This document shows positions 7,637 to 10,721 of a stretch of 10,721 nucleotides of DNA, in pieces. The DNA lies in the NCBI GenBank assembly GCA_014634225.1, contig BLFN01000100.1, forward strand, positions 86,701 to 97,421, written 5' to 3'. The notes beneath the pieces are model-generated. The model ran no database searches. It was not told the origin of the DNA and saw only the letters and a program-made list of their open reading frames with translations. The stretch comes from Acropora yongei. Its lineage: Eukaryota > Cnidaria > Anthozoa > Scleractinia > Acroporidae. Every line of letters starts with the position of its first letter. Position 1 is the stretch's first letter. The position numbers and the translations under genes are program-made.

Positions 7637-7864
7637 ATCCTTTACATTCGAGAACGGCTGCGACATGTATAGACATGGAAAAATGCCCGTGAAAAACGTG
7701 CAAAACAATTGTCTTTCAGTTTAATCTGCAAATTTGGGACGTTTTTGCTGCTGTCGTCAGCTTAGTTTCTAAAGTTGCCAAATAAATATACAGTTTCTGG
7801 CTGTTGTCTTCATTTACCATCAAGGGATAGTAGAGAGGTCTTCAAATGGCCATCGAAATACCAG

Positions 7865-8102
7865 AATCATTTCTCCGACCAATCACAGGAGCAAACAGCG
7901 CGAGGAACCAATCAGAGTTCCTAGGTATTTAATGTAACTTGCTCAAAGCGCGGGAAAATCACGCGTACAAATTCCAACTCGTTTTGGTATCGCTTCTCAT
8001 TGGTCGGAAAGTTGGCGCGAGATCTTCAAGCCAACTCATTTAGCGTAGTAATGATCGTAATCGCGGTTTTAGTTTTGACAGTCATTTGAAAACTCCTCTA
8101 TA
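7865..8102. repeat. Dispersed-looking repeat with inverted CCAAT and E2F-like motifs
   Basis: CCGACCAAT (7875-7883) and ATTGGTCGG (7999-8007) form a perfect 9-bp inverted pair. A second CCAAT is at 7908-7912. E2F-like words are GCGCGGGAAAA (7948-7958) and TTGGCGCGA (8012-8020). The GC- and CpG-richer composition stands out from the AT-rich surroundings. The overall wording (CCAATCA, GCGCGGGAAAATCACGCG, TTGGCGCGAGA, GACAGTCATTTGAAAAC) resembles a sequence I associate with multicopy DNA in stony coral genomes; that is memory, not a search result. It could instead be a promoter of a nearby gene, but no first exon follows on either side. Confidence 0.5.
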
Positions 8103-8214
8103 AAGTGTAATTGACCGCATCCTCGATTACAGTAAGCGAATACTAAACAGGGAATATTTTGCTATGAAAGTTGCTGGGCAAAGAATAAAGGAACAACCGA
8201 AAAGATTTCAGAGC

Positions 8215-8287
8215 AGATCTAGATAAGAGTCGAACCTACGACCTCCGCAACGCCGCTATGATGTTGAATCCAATGAGCTAATTGTAA
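8215..8287 (-). repeat. tRNA-derived SINE head or tRNA pseudogene
   Basis: On minus, an A-box TAGCTCATTGG (8280-8270) and a B-box GGTTCGACTCT (8236-8226) match the RNA polymerase III internal promoter consensus, with one mismatch in the B-box. The spacing from A-box start to B-box start is 44 nt, as in real tRNAs. The T-arm can pair (GTAGG with the bases after the loop, including wobbles). The acceptor stem does not pair, and the D-stem is lost, so it is not a working tRNA. A tRNA-like head with decayed stems is typical of SINEs. The tail would extend toward lower coordinates, but no clear 3' end was found. Confidence 0.55.
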
Positions 8288-8493
8288 AAGAAACCCCAGG
8301 GAGCTTGGTCGCTTAGCGAGGCTCTTCTATGTAGTATGTCCTGCCAGTTTGCAGGCTCAATAATATCGTTATCATTCAACATGCTATTTATGAAACAAAG
8401 ATGAAACTACGTTAAACTATCCACTTCGTACAAGTGTGTTCACCCTGACGATCTTCTCTCCATATAGGGGAACAGTTGCAACATTCTAGATGA

Positions 8494-8658
8494 ATTAAGA
8501 AAAATAGATACTTTTCACGAAGCTATATTATAGTCTGGAGTAGCCTACCTATTGAAATGTCTAAATCGAATTTTAAGCGTCAAACTTATAATGTGCTTCT
8601 TCAAAAACTGTCAGAGGCTGATGATTATACTGATCTATTTGATTTGATTAAAAACTAA
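8494..8658 (+). pseudogene. Possible C-terminal remnant of a LINE reverse transcriptase
   Basis: From just after a TGA at 8491 the plus frame is open to TAA at 8656-8658. It reads RYFSRSYIIVWSSLPIEM, then SKSNFKRQTYN, then LLQKLSEADDY. Many RTE, CR1 and Jockey-type LINE proteins end with a block of the form S-x-x-x-x-x-W-N-x-L-P followed within 10-15 residues by S-x-x-x-F-K and a basic or leucine-rich tail, and this matches that pattern (WSSLP for WNSLP). There is no upstream RT in the right frame, so at best this is a short 5'-truncated remnant. The match is short and could be chance. Confidence 0.35.
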
Positions 8659-9242
8659 AAATATCGTGCAAACTCAGTGTACTATATTTCCATAATCTAT
8701 CCCGTTCTTGCTATTATTGTGTAAACGTATAATCTAAGTAGTTTTTAAGGGTAAGTTGCAATGCTGAGAAATTCCCAAGTTATCCCACCTGAGCGTTGGC
8801 CCTAGGAAGGGAAATGGGTCCACAAACGTGCATGGATTCGATCCTACGACCTGAATGTCTCAGCACTGCTACTTACTCTGAAAAAATGTACTTAGATCAT
8901 GCTAATATTAGTGCTATGCGGCCAACGTTTAATACGTACCCCTACGTATTATCTAAACGTACTTGCACATTACATTTCGTACCATCGCCATGTTCGTGTA
9001 ATACAAGCATTCAAAATAATTTTAATATGTATAACAGCGTTGGCTCTCGTTTAGAAACTGACTAATTATTACCTTGGCACATGTCGTTGGATTAAGGGTA
9101 AACAATGTGAAGCTTTTAAAACATACTATATAATTCATAACAATTTGTCAAGTTCTGAATTTCTTTTATACCCATTTATATCTCAGTTGTCGCAAAAACA
9201 ACTTCTGCAATTATTTTCTTTTCACCTCGCAATTGATGTATG
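8659..9242. other. Unassigned DNA with one B-box-like word
   Basis: On minus, GGATCGAATCC (8844-8834) preceded by AGGTCGTA matches the B-box region of the SINE-like unit at 8215-8287, which has AGGTCGTAGGTTCGA. No A-box stands at tRNA spacing, so this may be a worn SINE fragment. The 89-codon open frame at 8796-9065 has no recognisable content. Confidence 0.3.
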
Positions 9243-9590
9243 CTTTTTCTGGAACTCGGTAACTTTTTGCCTGGAGCAAATTTGGTGTACTACTCAGTTT
9301 TTAAATTTTCTCTATTATTTAGGCATTCCATGAACTCTTTCCCGACCCCTCTGTACAAAAAAATGAACGATCTGTCAGTTTTTCTGTGTAGATAGCACAA
9401 GAGAATAAGAAAAATAGACAAGTGTCTTTTAAAATTCTTTATAATTGTGCTGTCCATTAATAAGAAATATTCGAGACCGGAAGACTGCCTAAAATAGGAT
9501 GAAAACACCGCTTGAACAAATAAGTTATTATGTTGACTTTATATTGTGAGTTTAATCCACGTTTCCGTCATCGTATATCCTAAAAGTTCA
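9243..9590. repeat. Diverged tandem duplication of about 0.35-0.4 kb, copy 1
   Basis: This unit starts CTTTTTCTGGAACTCGG (9243-9259) and passes through AATAAGAAAAATAGACA, TAATTGTGCTGTCCATTAAT, CGAGACCGGAAGACTGC and GTGAGTTTAATCCACG. The same words in the same order recur in 9617-10015. There is no coding content beyond short AT-rich frames. The two copies differ by many substitutions. Confidence 0.75.
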
Positions 9591-9616
9591 ATTAACAGTT
9601 ACTTTAAAATAAGATG

Positions 9617-10015
9617 ATTTTTTCTGGAACTCGGGAACTTTTTACCACGTGCAAATTTTCTTTATTTCTCTGTTTCTAAATTTTCTTTCTTCTGTGGGCA
9701 TACGATCAACTCTTTTCCTATACCTCTCTACAATAAAAAATAAATAAATAAATAAATAAAAGTGAACGATTTGTAAGTTTTTTTTTTTTCCCTGTAGAGA
9801 ATAAGAAAAATGGAGACACGTATTTTAAAATTCTTAATAATTGTGCTCGCCATTAATATAAAAAATATTATAAAATAAAGTAATAAAAAAATAACATATC
9901 CGAGACCGAAAGACTGCACAAAATTGGATGACAACATAAGTCGAACAAATAAGTGACTAGGTTGACTTTATTTTGTGAGTTTAATCCACGTCTTCGTCAT
10001 CATGTATCCTTTAAG
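9617..10015. repeat. Diverged tandem duplication, copy 2, with (AAAT)n expansion
   Basis: This second copy starts 375 bp after the first (GGAACTCGG at 9626 against 9251). It ends with GTGAGTTTAATCCACG at 9975 against 9546. It is longer by about 54 bp, partly through a microsatellite (AAAT)n at 9733-9761 and an AT-rich insertion near 9858-9898. A short stretch at about 10130-10160 (AATTAACTTTAAAATAGGAT) again resembles the boundary between copies, which hints at the start of a third, lost unit. Confidence 0.75.
9733..9761. repeat. (AAAT)n microsatellite
   Basis: Five to six AAAT/TAAA units in a row inside copy 2 of the tandem duplication and absent from copy 1, so it expanded after the duplication. 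Confidence 0.9.
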
Positions 10016-10185
10016 TGATCAGCTCGTCAAGACTTGTAAACTAACAAAAAAGGTCATCTGAAAGAAGTGAAATTTTGCCTTTTTTTTTTTGAACATCCTA
10101 CAAAATTTGTTAACACATCTTGCTGGCTCCAATTAACTTTAAAATAGGATAGCTTTTTGTTGTGGCTAAAGATCGTTAATAATTC

Positions 10186-10378
10186 ATGCATAGAAACACC
10201 CCTGTCGATTATATTAACCTGCGGTCTATACAACCTCTTCACACAGCTGAAGATATCTGTGCGACTGTGCTGGAGGGCGACTGTATAGTCATGGAAATTC
10301 ATCCAGCGGCTATCCATATTCAGATTTCTTTCATCTCCACTCTTATTTATATTGAAACTACTTCTACCTATCTATTTG
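10186..10378 (+). other. Weak candidate coding exon ending at a GTAAGT donor
   Basis: A frame starting at ATG 10186 stays open for 64 codons up to TTTG|GTAAGT at 10379, a perfect donor core. The middle part (10240-10320) is GC-richer than its surroundings and reads EDICATVLEGDCIVMEIHP. The opposite strand is open over the same stretch (10054-10317), so the open frame is weak evidence. There is no domain or signal peptide. An upstream acceptor could be TTCACACAG at about 10247, in which case the exon would be shorter. I cannot name a product. Confidence 0.2.
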
Positions 10379-10422
10379 GTAAGTTTTACTTATCTTTATA
10401 TTTCCCTAGAATGTTTGGATAA

Positions 10423-10721
10423 TAATTTCCACCTCTAAACGTAAGGCCGGGTAACATGCACGCTAAGAAGTTCATTTAATCTTATTCAAAGAACATACTG
10501 TTATACAACATGCTTGAACTGCTTCTTTAAAATAAAATGATGTTTATTACTTACACTATGTTACACCATGATAGATTTTACCATTCAACGGCACACATTT
10601 ATTTGTTTTTTGAATGTAACATGAATAGCACGAATCATCAACCAAGCGATGGGATATCCCCCGGATGGGCTTGCTGCAAAAATAAATTGGTCAATACTAA
10701 TGCTTCTCAATTTCGTTACCC
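10423..10721. other. Unassigned AT-rich DNA
   Basis: No coding frame, RNA gene or repeat structure is recognisable up to the right edge of the window. Confidence 0.4.

Noticed and set aside
8796..9065. Plus-strand open frame of 89 codons
   Set aside because: It overlaps a SINE-like B-box fragment on the other strand and shows no domain or coding composition.
9243..10015. CRISPR-like array or satellite
   Set aside because: Only two long, strongly diverged units and no short regular spacers; this is a plain old tandem duplication.

Overview
The window looks like animal (metazoan) genomic DNA, most likely from a cnidarian such as a stony coral. The evidence is an AT-rich, intron-style landscape with no bacterial-type gene packing, a long decayed non-LTR retrotransposon, a BEL/Pao LTR-retrotransposon fragment, several hairpin-forming MITE-like repeats, a tRNA-derived SINE-like unit and an assembly gap. 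The coral guess rests partly on my memory of similar repeats (for example 7865-8102) and was not tested by a search. There is no complete protein-coding gene that I can defend.

Layout. Positions 1 to about 1870 (minus strand) hold part of an L1/Tx1-like LINE ORF2: endonuclease, linker and the start of reverse transcriptase, running off the left edge. It is dead: at least four frame breaks and a 151-bp insert at 980-1130. That insert encodes the C-terminal core of a BEL/Pao integrase, spliced cleanly between two codons of the LINE. A fold-back element follows at about 2133-2275. At 2940-3012 there is a good candidate first coding exon on the plus strand: in-frame upstream stop, signal peptide, and a perfect GTAAGT donor in phase 1. 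The rest of that gene cannot be assigned.

From 3222 to 5198 two diverged copies of an unidentified unit of about 0.4 kb lie in inverted orientation about 1.1 kb apart. The left copy abuts a 64-N gap and is open on both strands (a membrane-helix reading on minus, a Cys/Lys-rich reading on plus). A near-perfect 194-bp hairpin MITE (4277-4470) sits between them.

The right half is a mosaic of decayed repeats: a diverged tandem pair (5658-6135), an A-rich tract (7561-7636), a CCAAT/E2F-motif-bearing dispersed-looking repeat (7865-8102), a tRNA-shaped SINE head on minus (8215-8287), a possible LINE C-terminal remnant (8494-8658), a second diverged tandem pair (9243-10015) and one weak candidate exon near the right end. 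No genes here visibly work together. The region reads as intergenic or intronic DNA shaped by repeated transposition and local duplication, with one possible secreted-protein gene starting in it.
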